Counted from the first letter of the stretch, positions 12,591 through 25,439 are shown. The stretch: 64,000 nucleotides of DNA from Megaleporinus macrocephalus (GCA_021613375.1 CM038702.1:27449349-27513348), one strand, 5' to 3'. A program made the numbers and translations. The notes: generated from the letters alone by a model not told the origin.

Positions 12591-12777
12591 AATATAGATT
12601 TTTTTGTGATAAAATATTTTGTTATTCTTTTATCAGTTTCATGTGTTTTGTTAATATTTTAAATCCACATTTAAAAGCAAATTTACTATTTTATTTACAT
12701 GTTGGACCTTGTTGTTGTTATTGTTGTTTCCCACATAGCAGACTATTGTGACTATTTTGTCCGGCAGATCTGCGCAG

Positions 12778-13820
12778 GAGTCAAGTCAAGTTTATTTATA
12801 TAGCGCTTTTTACAACGATGTTGTCTCAAAGCAGCTTTACAGAGTTTTGAAAACAGACAGTTATAACATATATCCCCCAGTGAGCAAGCCAGAGGCAACA
12901 GTGGCAATGAAAAACTCCCTCAACTGGAGGAAGAAACCTTGGGAGGAACCAGACTCACAAGGGGAGACCCATCCTCCTCTGGTCAAACAGTATTTACAGT
13001 TTGAACTAAATACCAAAGAAATGAGCCTCTGTTTGAAATCTGGATAGCAAAGCTTTAGAAGCTGCACAGATAGAGGCAGTGTATGACTGAGGCAGTCTCT
13101 GGCTGAGGCAGTCTATATGTCTTTATGTTAAGTGGGCGTGAGCTGAAACAGAGCTGAAACAGTCCCATCCTATCTCAGTGCTGGTGCATCTGGATGGCAC
13201 AGTGATGTAACTGAGGGTGTAGTAGTAATGGACAGGTGAGCTGTCTGGTGATGGTGGGGTGATGGGCCGATGATCAGTCCTTCAACAGCGTTCAACAGAC
13301 GGGAGGACAGTCATTTCCTCAGGAAGAGTAAAGAGAGAGAGTTAGTTGGGCTCGGGAGTATGACTGTAGAGAATATGAATTTTCAGAATATTATAGTGCG
13401 GCTGGCAACTCCGGCAGATCTAACTGTAACAGCCTAAACTAAAAGGAGAGAACCAGAAGGTAACATGGACATGAGAGCACCCTGAGAGACTGGGGTCCCC
13501 CCACTCCACCATCAACAAACCTGTGTGATCGCGTGAAGTGGTGGAACAACAGCACCAACATCTCAGTTTACCATAAACCTCTGTGTCCAAGAACCCCCAG
13601 ATCTCCTGCCTTTATCTAAAAGAGAAGATTAATTACCAAAAGCTAAACTAAACAAGTATGTTTTCAGTCTAGACTTAAATATTGAGACTGTGTCCCGAAC
13701 ATTAACTGGGAGATTATTCCACAATTTTGGGGCTTTGTACGAAAAAGCTCTTCCCCCCATTGTAGTCTTCTGAATTTTAGGAACTTTTAGCAGGAGTCGT
13801 CGACTGTTTGGCTAAGGTTT
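12778..13820 (+). mobile_element. widespread fish dispersed repeat, class unassigned
   Basis: It starts with GTCAAGTTTATTTATATAGC, then CGCTTTTTACAA and TCAAAGCAGCTTTACAGA. It continues with AACTCCCT then GAAACCTTGGGAGGAACCAG then CCCATCCTCCTC, and ends with a stretch containing GGCTTTGTACGAAAAAGCTC. I recognise this order of motifs from many fish genomes. No protein is visible, and the short ORF at its start is just the repeat. Its classification (non-autonomous DNA element or LINE-derived) cannot be told from this copy. Confidence 0.75.
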
Positions 13821-15414
13821 GCTGCCTGTTCTGGTCCTGACACCTAAACTCTGATACTGATCTGTTTTAATGGCAGTAAATCCGCATAGCAGTCACATTT
13901 ATTTAACGCCTTCAGTTCGATTTTAGGATTGAGTCAGAAACCGTATGTTGTCATTATATCGATCCAGTCCAGTCCCAGGCAGGAACACATGCACAAATTT
14001 TAAATCAGCGCAAGGACCAACCAACAGACAATATCCAATATATACCCGCACCAGAGCTTCGACTTAGCAAAGATTACATTTAATGATGTTTATTTAACTT
14101 AAATGTCTTTTTGTACAGGTTTTGTTGGAAAATGCTACCAATATTTTTTGTGTTTTATGATTCTGCAGCCTTACGTTTATGCAATCTTTATGCAATCAGT
14201 TTGGCTAGTAACGATAGCTAGCTAACATCAGCTATCTAACGTCAGCTACCTACCGAGCTAAAGACATGCTGATAACTCGTTTTGCTAATAAAAAAAAAAA
14301 ATGTAATAAAAATCACCAGCTTCTTGTTTGAATTTTGCAGTTCTACTCAGATTACTGAGACATTCAGGCACCATTTAAGGTGGAACGGCAGAATCAAGAA
14401 GCTGGTAAACGCACTTGTCAGAAAATGTTTTCAGCATTAAAAAGATAATAAGGATATTGTGCTGCATATTGGGAGACAGTAATGATCATTAAACTGACTC
14501 TGAAATGAATTGACTGTAAAAACACAATTTCATATTTCGCATTAGAAAACATTACGTGAAAATAGTTATTGTTATTGTGGAAATTTATATTTTTTTATAA
14601 TAAGAAAGTTAGCTAAATTTGCTAGAAAATATAGCTGAACGACCCTGTCTTGTTATTTGTCAGGTTAAATGCCAAAAGACTGATAAGGCTCGTTAGACAG
14701 TACAAGAATTTGCATTTGTTAGATGACCACATGAAAATTAAGCTAATTGATGCCTGTAGGCATCAGCGAAAAAAGGAAAGATGCTAGACTGTTACTGAGG
14801 TGGTACCCTTCTTATCTTTGATGTGTTACCCTAAGAGATTCTAACTAGAATGTTTGCTATGTGTTGACCATTGTAAATATCACACATTAGATTGGAATGT
14901 AAATGTAATAGCTGTTTCACGTATGAAGTAAATTCATAAATATCAATACAGCTGATACAACACTGATCTGTGTATCATCCTTAGCTTATCCACAGTATAT
15001 TGCTGTATCGATATTCTGAACATGGCCCAAGCAATAGCTGTGACTTCTCCACTGAACCTTAGGAAACGTTTATCATGCAAATAGCCTCAGAACACACACT
15101 GCTCTACTGAAAAATGCCACCATGAGGCTAAACTCGTTTAACAAGAGCTTAGCATGCAGAGTGAGGTGCAGACACTACGTGCAAACACGTCGCTCTGCAT
15201 CTGTGAGTTTTTTTCCTCACTGCATGGGTCACTGCACCCTGTGCTTTTATATTACTACAGAAAAAAACCCTGAAATGAGCCTGACTTTCAGTTTAGAACT
15301 GCAGTGCTGGATTTCTCACTGTCCTCAGACGCTTCTCACACTCATGTGCACCTTAATTGCTATTAATGAACCTGTTTCACAAACATTACCATTTTTACTA
15401 CTTAATCAGTCAAT
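13821..15414. other. non-coding sequence, no gene seen
   Basis: Bases 14205-14265 are rich in GCTAGCTAACATCAGCTA-like words, typical of decayed hAT internal sequence. No exon or RNA gene was recognised elsewhere in the interval. Confidence 0.45.
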
Positions 15415-15600
15415 CCAATGATGTTTATTACAAACAAGCTCAACATGTGCCATATGTTCATATGACCTACACAGTAATTCTGACACATTGTAAAAGACTA
15501 TAGGACGTGTAGAAGCTTCTATAACGGCTTCTATTGTTTCAATTAAAAAGTGCACCATAGTATTGATATGATCTACACAGTCATTCTGACACACTATGCA
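15415..15600 (+). repeat. two imperfect units of a ~100-bp dispersed repeat
   Basis: CATATGACCTACACAGTAAT then TCTGACACATTGT (about 15459) recurs as GATATGATCTACACAGTCAT then TCTGACACACTAT (about 15563). A related copy lies at 28285-28380, so this is a dispersed family. Confidence 0.6.
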
Positions 15601-15732
15601 GATTATTTAATGTTATATAGCGCATTTTTATGTTTTATGTTTTTTTTATGTTTTACATGCATTTCCAGTGCAAATGTTAGTTTCAGACACAAAACATTTG
15701 ATAACATTAAACTGAAATTTAAACTGTTTAAA

Positions 15733-16008
15733 CGTATTGTTATTGGGGGCAGTTACAACAAAAAACAAAAACCGATTGATACAGGCAGATTGCAACAACC
15801 ACATTGAACAGCATGTCTAGTGTGCTGTCCCTGGTGCTGAACACAGAGGTCCAGCACCATGGACAGCTCACTATACATGCTGTTCAATGTGGCTGTTGTT
15901 GTAACCTTCTGTGTTGATAACATTTGATAACAAGGAATATTGCAAATGTGACTGCATCAATCAATTTCTGTTTTTTGTTGCCAATTCCCCCCCATACCAA
16001 CATTGGTA
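15733..16008. repeat. foldback element: long imperfect palindrome
   Basis: Inner arms 15790-15840 and 15850-15904 are reverse complements with few mismatches and one 3-base gap, separated by a loop of about 9 bases. The words CACATTGAACAGCATGT and ACATGCTGTTCAATGTG mark the arms. Outer arms 15738-15788 and about 15950-16005 also pair, with an unpaired block of about 45 bp on the right side only. No protein is encoded. It could be a foldback MITE, a hairpin-RNA precursor, or an inverted duplication. Confidence 0.85.
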
Positions 16009-16342
16009 ACAGTTACACTGTTGTTGTTACACTGTAAATAGCCTATAGAATAGTAAGAGACGTGACTATTTTTGAAATTATAAATATTTCAGTGGCTAAA
16101 TGTCCAAGATTTCTATACTTTTCAAATAGTGTCACATCAAATGTACCATCATTTTCTATCAAATTAAATTCTGGTCTTTTTTGATCTGCTACATTGACCA
16201 CCTTCCCGGAAAAACTTGGCCTTGATCCAATATGGTGGCTTTCAAAATGGCAGTCGTATTCAGGACATAGTTTAAAAGATGTTACCTGCTGGGGTATTCA
16301 GATACATCATTTTCCCTTTAGTTTCTGAAATAAAAGACTCAC

Positions 16343-16347
<5 letters not shown>

Positions 16348-16412
<65 letters not shown>
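16348..16412. repeat. (AT)n microsatellite, ~65 bp
   Basis: Uninterrupted TA alternation. Confidence 0.95.
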
Positions 16413-16417
<5 letters not shown>

Positions 16418-16939
16418 AATTTCCACCTGTGGTATACTTGCTTTACCCTATAGAACAGTATTTTACATACACCACTGCTTTGTTATGACTAGTTTGTTGT
16501 TTTAGCGTTGCAACTCTACACTTTTGCAGATTTAGGTCTCATCACTGTATGTCTGATCATGACTATATTTCAGCAGCTCAGCACGCCAGAGTCAATACGC
16601 AGGCAGAAACAGCCCTATCACGTTTTATTGCAGACATATACAGCAATACAGCCCAGGCAATTCCATTTGCGTTACAACTCCTACTGTAAGCACTGGGGGC
16701 TGTGATTTAAGACCAGGCTCTAATAGGCACCGAATACACACATACACTCTTCACACACACATACATTCAGGGCAGAGGGAGCAGAAGGATAGCCCACTTT
16801 TTCTTTTCCCGCTGCATTTGCAGAACAGGGGAAATGAGGGGCTTGATATTCAGACGATGAGCTCAGTTAATAATAATATTAATAATGATACTGATGTCTT
16901 CTAATTATATCCTTGCACTCAAGGTCACTTTACAGTTCC
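16413..16939. other. non-coding sequence, no gene seen
   Basis: No recognisable exon or repeat; a short ACACAC-rich stretch lies near 16738-16762. Confidence 0.45.
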
Positions 16940-17280
16940 ACATATTTCACATATGAAGTGCTTTAAAACCACACGATCATCAAAGTCATGTGAAAAATGT
17001 GGTCCAGTTTGACGTGTCAAGGCCTGAAATAGCAAGTGATCAAATTTTTTTTTACATAAACGCAAACGACGTGTGATATGTTTTTTTTCATCATGTTTTT
17101 CAAATGTGAATTCACCATGTGAGGTGTCTAAAAGTCATGACATGATCAAGACGTGTAACGGCACATGGCCACATATTTGTTTCACATGATCACATGATGA
17201 AGTGTTTTTTTCCCCAACACACATGCTGTATGAGGACATGAGGACATATGATCACATTCACATGATAAAAAAACCACAAG
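16940..17280. repeat. CACATG/TCATG-rich degenerate array
   Basis: The self-complementary words CACATGTGA, TCACATGA, TCATGACATGATCA and CATATGATCACA occur at a density far above the surroundings for about 340 bp. Spacing is irregular. It is best described as a degenerate simple repeat with palindromic character. Confidence 0.55.
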
Positions 17281-17530
17281 TTAAGTCATGAGGAGAATAA
17301 AATTTGCAACTATATGCATGAATGAATATAAAGAAACTCCCACCAGAGTAGCAGTGAGAACCAGCTCAGTGTTTAGTGAAGCTAGAGAAGGGACTGATGC
17401 GTTTGTGAAAGCAGGAACAAAATCGTCTGTGATTAAGTAAATTAAATATGTGGAGGTGTCAGGGTTATGCAGGCAAAGCTTTACTTTTACTTTAATATTG
17501 TCTATTTATTGTATGTTTGCACTGTTTTAC

Positions 17531-17648
17531 ATATAATGCTGCCCTGCTGTAGAGTTGTATCTGAGCCTCACCCCAAGCATTTCAATGCATGTTATGTCCT
17601 GACATGATGTGCAAATGACAAATAAACTTGAAACTTGAAACTTGAATT
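17531..17648 (+). mobile_element. LINE-like 3' tail with (AAACTTG)n end
   Basis: ATATAATGCTGCCCTGCTGT through CAAATGACAAATAAACTTG is shared almost base for base with 50103-50212. It ends in three tandem copies of a GAAACTTG-like word, a terminal repeat typical of 3' ends of fish non-LTR elements. No reverse transcriptase sequence lies upstream, so it is a 5'-truncated copy or a SINE with a borrowed tail. Confidence 0.7.
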
Positions 17649-18829
17649 AGGTTGTTTTACACACGGCTTTGTTTTTCCATTGTTTGGAACTGCTAGCTGC
17701 CCTTTATATTATGATAAATGAACAATAATAATAAATGATAATACATTGCTCCATTACCTACCATTAAAAATCAGGATGCACAAAATGAAATTTCTTCTAA
17801 CTAACCAGACACATTCAAATCAGTCTCTACTTCATTCACTACTAGTGCTACAATAAACTGTCTGTATTTTTGCACTACATAAAAAAATGATAGTTTTGCA
17901 ATAAGAACAGATGCAAATACTTCATTATGCTACATAATGCAAATGACCTTGTTATGCTGCTTATCACAGTTCACTAAAACAATAACAGCTATTTTAACAA
18001 ACCGGCTGAAGCTAAAAATTATGCTTAGGTTTGGCAAGTTAGAATGCTTCCATAAAATGATTTTCTTATTTTGAGTTCAATGAATGAAAATCATAATAAA
18101 TGAAACTTGTTCTGGTGTTGATGCCTTATCATATTATCAAAATGAGAGAATCCAGTATATACACAGAGATAACTGCGCCTGAATCAAACTGTGCCCAATT
18201 AATAATATAATGACAGATCAGCTGGATCCAGAATCAAACACTGCTGGATCAAAGGGGTTTTTTTTGTAAAACAGGATTTTGGATTAGCCAGAGGGTGCAG
18301 GTTAATGGGGAAGTCTAATCAAGTTAAGCTAATTAAAAGTCCTGAAATGAAGAGAATAGAGCTGCCTGTTACACAGCTCAATACTACAGCCTCGCACATC
18401 TCCCAGCTGGTCCGGTACACATGCTCAGAGGCCACAGAAGACTAATCAGATTGCATGTGGCATCCGCAAACGCTCAAAGGTCACAATATCACAGTAAACT
18501 TGTACACTGCCCTTAAACATCTAAAAAAAATATGACACCTATATAACCAGTCAAAAGTTTATATCATACGATCCGTACTGCAGTACATATACATAAACAA
18601 TACATTTTGACCACTCAGAAATGAATTGAATAAATTGATCTTGTAAGACAGGTGCATGTAAAGGTAACAAAAACATTAACAAAACATTATGGCAAGGTCG
18701 ACAGTGGTGAACTGTGGGCAATGTGCTGGTATTTAACACTGTCCACTCACTTTTCAGTAAATCACACACTTCTACAATGGCTTGCCCACTTTGTACATGT
18801 AAAGTCAAAGATCGTTTATCTGTTTCTGT
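17649..18829. other. non-coding sequence, no gene seen
   Basis: AT-rich sequence with no exon or recognised repeat. Confidence 0.45.
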
Positions 18830-19170
18830 TTGTGCTGGTCATCCTCTAGTCTTCCATCACAGGTCACAGTATGCGGTCCCCAGGACACTGTTGGCTGGAT
18901 GTTGCTGGTTGTTGGACTATTCTCAGTCCAGCAGTGACACTGAGGTGTTAAAAACTGTGTCTGAACCACTCATACCAGCACAACACACACTAACACACCA
19001 CCATCATGTCTGCGTCACTGCTACAAAGTATATAGAGAAACAGATGGACTACAGTCTTTAATTGAAGAACTACACAATGCTCCTATAAGGCAAGTAAAAC
19101 TGAACAAATAGGTAATAAATGCAGAAAAAGGGGAGGCACCTAATAAAATGGCCAATGGGTATTTAGATAT
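18830..19170 (+). mobile_element. otophysan-type foldback repeat, partial copy 1
   Basis: Contains TTCTCAGTCCAGCAGTGACA then CTGAGGTGTTAAAAACT, then CCACTCATACCAGCACAACA, then CAGATGGACTACAGTC. All of these recur in the fuller copy at 60487-61085. The left inverted repeat is absent or too decayed to see. The right side ends near TAATAAAATGGCCAATGGGT. Confidence 0.75.
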
Positions 19171-19835
19171 ATAATATATAAGATATATAAGAACCATATA
19201 AGGCCAATACATATAAAAACTATTTGAACATTCTTTGTTATCATGTGATAACTTGTGAACTCATTTTAAAGAATGTATTCCATGATTTCCATTCCATACA
19301 CTGTAAAAAATTGCCACCGCCAGGGGCATATAGCTAGTTGCACATCACATCAACTCAACAGGGATTTTTACTGCTTTGTCTAAAAACCCCTCAGAGCCAT
19401 GGGAGATACTATGTACCTGCAGTTCTAGAACTAATAAATAGATAAAACCCCAAAGAGCCACAGAGAAATGCAGGTGCAGTATGTGGGGCAGCAGAACTTG
19501 CATAGCAGAGGTGGCTTTGTGTTAGCATGCTAGCAGTGTAGTTTAAGAGAACAATGATATGGCCAGAGGCAGCCGCCAATCTGAGGTCAAGCAGGTTCAT
19601 CTACCAACAGCTGCTTAAACCGACCCAGCAGAGCTTATGTTTAAAAGATAAGAGGATCTAAACGATGCACACTCCTGCTGCGCTAAGTGTGGTGATACTG
19701 CCATTAGCACAAAAACACCACTATAGCCTCAGCCTGGCCTTGATTCACTATCTAAACCACTATAACAGAGTCCTTTATTAACACACACACACTGACCTGG
19801 GAACAAAACACAGGCAGATATATGTATCAGCCATG
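19171..19835. other. non-coding sequence, no gene seen
   Basis: No exon recognised. A short CACACACA run lies near 19782. Confidence 0.45.
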
Positions 19836-20020
19836 TGGTGGTCCTGTGGGGGTCCTGACCCTTAAATAACAGGGGATAAACAATGTATGCAGTGAATCAG
19901 ATGGACTACAGTCTGTAATTGTTAAACAGCAAAAGTGCTCCTATGCGGTAAGTAGAGCTGATAAAAAGCATGATGTGTGTAAATATAAGCAGATGGTTTT
20001 ATTGGCTAATCGGCGTATAC
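19836..20020 (+). mobile_element. otophysan-type foldback repeat, partial copy 2
   Basis: GGTGGTCCTGTGGGGGTCCT, then CAGATGGACTACAGTCTGTA, then GGTAAGTAGAGCTGATAAAA give the right half of the same family as 18830 and 60487. The copy ends near GGCTAATCGGCGTATA. Confidence 0.75.
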
Positions 20021-20524
20021 ACCGATTTAAAAAGTGTTTAGGAATGCTAATGCTACTACACATTTTATTTAGCACACGTCCCTTCGACCTCATTAAAACC
20101 ACCAAGTCATGCAACTCAGTGAGAAAAAATAATTTGCACAAACGATTGAAAGTAAACTTATTCTTTTGTGCAATGGCCTTTTTAATGCAATATCAATTGC
20201 AGACTAGCAGGATCTAAATGTGTTTGCAGCAATGAAACAAGTGCCGTTTTATACCTGTTATGTCCAGTTAAGAATGCAACAATCGCTTAATTATTTATTT
20301 GATGGCTTATTAAATAAAACGTGGCTTTACCAGGGCAGCAGCCACTCCACACTAACTGACTGCACACGCTAGTGTTCTATAATTTGGTACTGCCCAATAT
20401 TAAAAGCTCACAATCAAGTTATCATAGGCACTTCAAAATATCCTCACTGCTATTTACTCAATTTTTATTATTTGTTATTTTTATTGTATTATTTATTTTA
20501 TTTTATTTTATTTATTGTTTTTAA
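20021..20524. other. non-coding sequence, no gene seen
   Basis: No gene seen. Bases 20480-20518 are a TTATTTTATTTT-type run. Confidence 0.45.
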
Positions 20525-20697
20525 TTCCAAAAACTTGAACAGTGATTTTAAACTTTTAAACAGTGATTCCAAACATTTAAACAGTTATTCCAAAAAGTTA
20601 CACCAACATTTTGATTCCAACAAAACTTGAACAGTGATTGTACTTTTAAACAACAATTCCAAAAAATTTGAACCACGATTAAAGTTTTAAACAGAAG
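20525..20697. repeat. degenerate ~25-bp minisatellite
   Basis: Seven or so drifted units built from AACAGTGATTCCAAAC and ACTTTTAAACAG words. Confidence 0.65.
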
Positions 20698-21544
20698 AGA
20701 AAAACTCTAGTGGTGCAGCTTTTCCTCCATGTTGGATGAGAAACAGACAGAAGATATCCTGAACATTGACTGGTCAGTACTGGAAGATGTATGGCTCTAT
20801 TTCCTGATCTCTCAGCTCCATGGACAACAGTGGGGTAAAATGTGCATGCCATTTTCATAGTTGCATCCCTTTTCAGATGCATAGTGTGTGCATGCTGTGC
20901 TTGCAAGCATGTTTTGCATTGTGTTTGCGATCATACATCTGGCCTACGTGTGTGTGTGAGCGTAACAAACACCACCAGACAAGACAAATGAGGACAATTA
21001 GGAAGATCATGCACGCTCTCCGCTTCTCTATATAATAAATACATACCCCAAAGGAGTGTGCACTATTAGCACTAACAACGCTGTGATAGAAACAGAACAA
21101 GCAGTGTTTTAGCAGATGGTTTTAATAACCTGCGCAGGGACGCAGTAGCCCCTGTACATTTCATTGAGAAACGTGTAACCATGCGTGATCAGCCATTGTG
21201 CCCGAATCCCCCTGTTCATTATGCAGAACTGGCTGCGGCAAGCCTCTCCACTGGGACTGGAGTCTAACAGGCTGTCGAAAAACTATAGCACTCCATCCGT
21301 CTCAGCCATTGTAAACAATGTTTTACTGGAGAGAGGTGTAAACAGAATAAAATTGAGAGTAGCTCTGTCCAGTTTAAGTCATGAATATAAATCCTGAATC
21401 AGGCAGCAGTGGTGAAAATAGCAAGACAAAATAACTATGTAAATGCATTGAAAATATTTAGCATTATTTGTGAATGACACAAAATTCAATGGAAATTAAA
21501 TACACATTCATTCTGAATATTGAATACAAAATATTTCAGACATT
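20698..21544. other. non-coding sequence, no gene seen
   Basis: Only short ORFs without family resemblance. Confidence 0.45.
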
Positions 21545-22080
21545 TTTCAGCAGCATCTGCACAAGAGCTGTGCATTGGGAGATTCATGACAAGTGTTGGA
21601 GTGACTGATCAACTCCACACAGGCCATAGATCAATATGCACAATGTCACGCATTGGCTAAAGTGGTGTAAAGAACGCTAGCACTAGCCTCTGGAGCGGTG
21701 GAAACATGTTCTGAGTTTGGCAAATGCCAGGAGAATACCTACTGGAATGTATAGTGCCATTGGGCCCTTTAGTTTTATTGAAGGCTGAGCTACAGCATAC
21801 AAAGACATTTTACACGTCATCGTTATGCTTCCAACTTTGTGGTAACATTTTCTGTTCCAGACTGGTGAGCTCCATAAAGACCTGGTTTTACAAGTTTGGT
21901 GCACAGGAACACCGGCACCTTACACAGAGCCCTGACCTTAACCCCACGGTACACCTTTGGAATGAACTGACTGCGAGTCAGGCTTTTTAATCCTACATTA
22001 CAGCCTGAAATCACACTTTTGACTGAATGGACACAAATTCTCACAGACAGACACTGGAGATGGAAGGGCCATCCCAGAAA
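21545..22080 (+). pseudogene. Tc1/mariner-like transposase relic
   Basis: Plus-strand relic covering the central and C-terminal transposase. Bases 21550-21740 match the segment before and after the first catalytic region (TGGTGTAAAGAACGCTAGCA then TGGAGCGGTGGAAACATGTT). Bases 21870-21985 translate to MKTW-like and then QSPDLNPTVHLWNELT. In functional Tc1 enzymes the latter motif is SPDLNPIEHLW, with the catalytic glutamate following NPI; here valine occupies that place, so the third acidic residue is lost. Frameshifts and an internal deletion after 21770 remove the second aspartate region. Clearly non-functional. Confidence 0.85.
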
Positions 22081-24094
22081 AGGAGAGGCATTTTACTTTG
22101 TTTCACAATAACTGTGTTATTATGCTGAAAACCAGTTAGTTAGTAACAAGTGGCTTTATGTTAGTCACAACTAAACAACTTCTTTAGCACATACAAAAAC
22201 AGTACATATTAGATTTCTTCTATGAGACAATGTTGGACCTGTAGCATATTTGGTCAGATATTGAAGAAGAATACAGGACTACGTAAAATTCTTCTGCTTG
22301 TTTTGGAGGTTCCTCAGTTTTGCACTATGCATGCTAAATGTTTTCTTTCAGTTATGTTGATGGATTGTTAATGTTAGTATATGTCAATATATGTCAAAAC
22401 CTGAGATTAACTAGTTTTTTGTCTGTGTATGTAAACAAACAGGACAGCATTTCTAAGTGCTTTTTAATGTACAGGATTTTTTTATACGAAGAAAGCAGTA
22501 GTTGTGCTGTTGGTTGTATCTTAGCACAGCTGTCTTTATGGTGATGTATAAATTGTGGTTCTCACTCCTCTACTTTCACTTCTCATTGCTCATTGTGATA
22601 TCCTCATTTAGATGAGATAAGATTATTGTAATGTATAATGTCGTTACAAAAATAACACATCACTGTATTGCACACAGCTGATTCAGCCACCGATGAGACG
22701 CAGGAGTCGTACATGAACCTGCCCGATCTTGGTCCCTGCTCTGATTAAAAAGAACTCAAGCAGCCTTGATATCGATAATTCCACACATCAAAAGCCTGAT
22801 CAATTAACAGCTGTAATGAACACTGCAGATCAGACCTTAATGCAGGCTGACCGGGTCAAACTGACCAAAGAACAGAGCTCTACTGTCTCAAACTGTGCTC
22901 TTTTTAGGCTAGAATGCTAAATTATTATCAGACATTATCTAGATTCCTTTCTAACTGGTTAATTTCATTGTCTGAATGACTCGGACTCACTGAATGTGTT
23001 TGCGAAAATATTGAATAAAGAAATGTGAAAGTGAGTAAATAATGTGGTATGAATTTCATGCAATTAACACTAAAGCTAATGTGGTGCTGAATATAAATCA
23101 CAGTAGGAATTTAGAAATGCAGGTGATAGTAGTCTCTGCAATCTCCACCAGATTTTGTTCTCTAATGATAAGGCAGCAGTCCAAATCTGTAAGCGCTGCT
23201 GGTATGCAGAAGGAAAAACGTGTGTAATCTGCACACATCCTCAACAGAACGCTCCAACTAAACTATTCATGAGACATATGCCACACATTAGCATGGCACT
23301 CCAACACTGGTACTGCATGGATTAGCATGTGCTGCTTTCCCCCATAGCTATGTGGGTTTCCCTTGATTACAATGCAATTACTTAACTTACAATACCTCAG
23401 CAATAGAAGCTATTACTGAAGTACATCTCTTTGTTATGCACAGCTTGTCACATGCTGATTGGATGTTCCTTAATCCCATGTGTGTCCTAATTACGAAGTC
23501 TTAAATTCAAGTGCATTATACAAAATAATTATTAGCTACTCAGTTTCGTTTAACTGTACGCATCAAAAAGGTGTAGCTTAAACATGCAAATAGGGGTAGC
23601 ACAACAAAGGACATGACATGGCAGTGGAAATTTATGTGTTGCAACCATGGTAATGGGCACCACTAACTATGGTAATGAATGTAGCCACTGATCCATATAT
23701 GAATTGATGGGTTTTTCATTAATTAGTCCATCCAATGTAACAGCGCAGTATTCCATACACTTTGATATGTATTGCAACTTCATATTTACTTGTCATTTAT
23801 CAACTGTAATTGTCATATAACCCTGTTCACATCAAATCTGCATTAAGAAGTGATCTTTCACCAGTGTGAAAAGAATGGGTAGGAAAGTATGGGGATGTAA
23901 ATGTGAAAGGTGAATTAAAGACAAATTAATACATTATGTTTAATACTGAGATTCATCTCCGTTTACAGCTTCAGCCTTCTAAAGTTACCTTATAGAGTTC
24001 TTGCAGCCCTGCAGCTTCATAGTTCTGTCTCACTGTACTGTGCTTTTTTCTGTTAATTGCAAATATTGTTTCTATTAATTTATTTATATAATTA

Positions 24095-24128
<34 letters not shown>

Positions 24129-24559
24129 TATTGTATAATTTATAATTTGTTAAAACAAACATATGATCATTTAATGGTCATTTAAAGCAATTCAGTCTAA
24201 TAACATTTAAATGCAGGAAAATATGGAAATCTACTTTTTCTGTGGCAGCTGCCGTACAGAATACTGATAGCCCAAAGTGGCCAAACGTGCCTGTGCCGCT
24301 CAGTGCCTGCAGTGGTCTCAGTCTCCAGAGTACTAGGTACCCCAGGATACACCCACCTCCTGCACGCGCACTCATCAACACATACACCTGCCACTCATCA
24401 CATCTGACTGCAGTAGCTCATTAGCACTGCCCATATAGTCTCTCCACTCACTGCACTCAGTGCGTGGTATTGGACGTGACACGTATTGGCCCAAAAGTGA
24501 ACAATCAAAATGCATTTTGGTTGCTATGCAGATTTTGCTGAATTCAATCAATCATCATA
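22081..24559. other. non-coding sequence, no gene seen
   Basis: No exon, RNA gene or transposon recognised in about 2.5 kb, apart from an (ATT)n microsatellite at about 24096-24128. Confidence 0.5.
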
Positions 24560-25265
24560 CAGTGAGGAAAATAAGTATTTGAACACCCTGCGACTTCGCA
24601 AGGTCTCCCACTAAGAAATCATGGAGGGGTCTGACATTTTTTAATGATTTTTTTAATTATTTATTTGTCTGTTACTGCTGCAAATAAGTATTTGAACACC
24701 TGCCAATCAGCAAAAATGCTGGCCCTAAAAAGTCAATCTCCACTCCACTTATTATTCTAAATTAGATGCACCTGTTTGAGTTCGTTAGCTGCATTAAGGC
24801 ACCTGTCCACCCCACACAATCAGTAAGACTCCAACTACTAACATAGCTAAGACCAAAGAGCTGTCCAAAGACACTAGAGACAAGCTTGGTAAAAAAAGAG
24901 AGCTGACACCCCTGTTTCCAAGGTTACTGTGGGTAATACACCAAGACTTCATAGTTTAAAGTCATGCATGGCACGAAAAGTTCCCCTGCTTAAATCAGCA
25001 CACGTCCAGGCCCGTCTTAAGTTTGCCCATGACCATTTGGATGATGCGGAGGAGTCTTGGGAGAAAGTTCTGTGGTCAGATGAGACCAAAATAGAACTTT
25101 TTGGTCTTAATTCCACTCACCAGGTTTGGAGGACGTAGAATGATGAGTACCATCCCAAAAACACCATCCCTGCTGTAAAGCATAGGGGTGGAAGAGGGGT
25201 CGTGGCTGGGTCTTTCAACATGACAATGACCCAAAGCACACAGCCAGGAGAACCAAGAAGTGGCT
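24560..25265 (+). pseudogene. Tc1-like transposon with internal deletions and missing 3' end
   Basis: It begins right after a TA with the inverted repeat CAGTGAGGAAAATAAGTATT, then TGAACACCCTGCG. The 5' region (TAAGTATTTGAACACCTG at about 24685, then TAGATGCACCTGTTTGAG) and the sequence upstream of the start codon are preserved. Most of the DNA-binding region is deleted after 24895. An open stretch at 24929-25138 encodes the piece around the first catalytic aspartate (VLWSDETKIELFG). A second deletion at about 25195 skips the WGCF region, resuming at the second aspartate ([14 protein letters not shown] reading of the HDNDPKHT segment). The copy stops at about 25265, with no 3' inverted repeat. 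Confidence 0.9.
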
Positions 25266-25439
25266 CTTTTCTTACATCACATGTAACTCACTGGTAGGCC
25301 CTGTTTACCATCAGCAAAGATCTCACTAGAAAGTCTTCATGTTTAAATTCTTTGCGGTTGAAGGCATGAAAGATATTAGTAAGCCGATTTCTTAGCTCAT
25401 TTATATTATTTTACCTGATTGATCAAAGGCAGATATAAA

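Noticed and set aside
12748..13047. 99-residue ORF
   Set aside because: Lies within a non-coding fish dispersed repeat.
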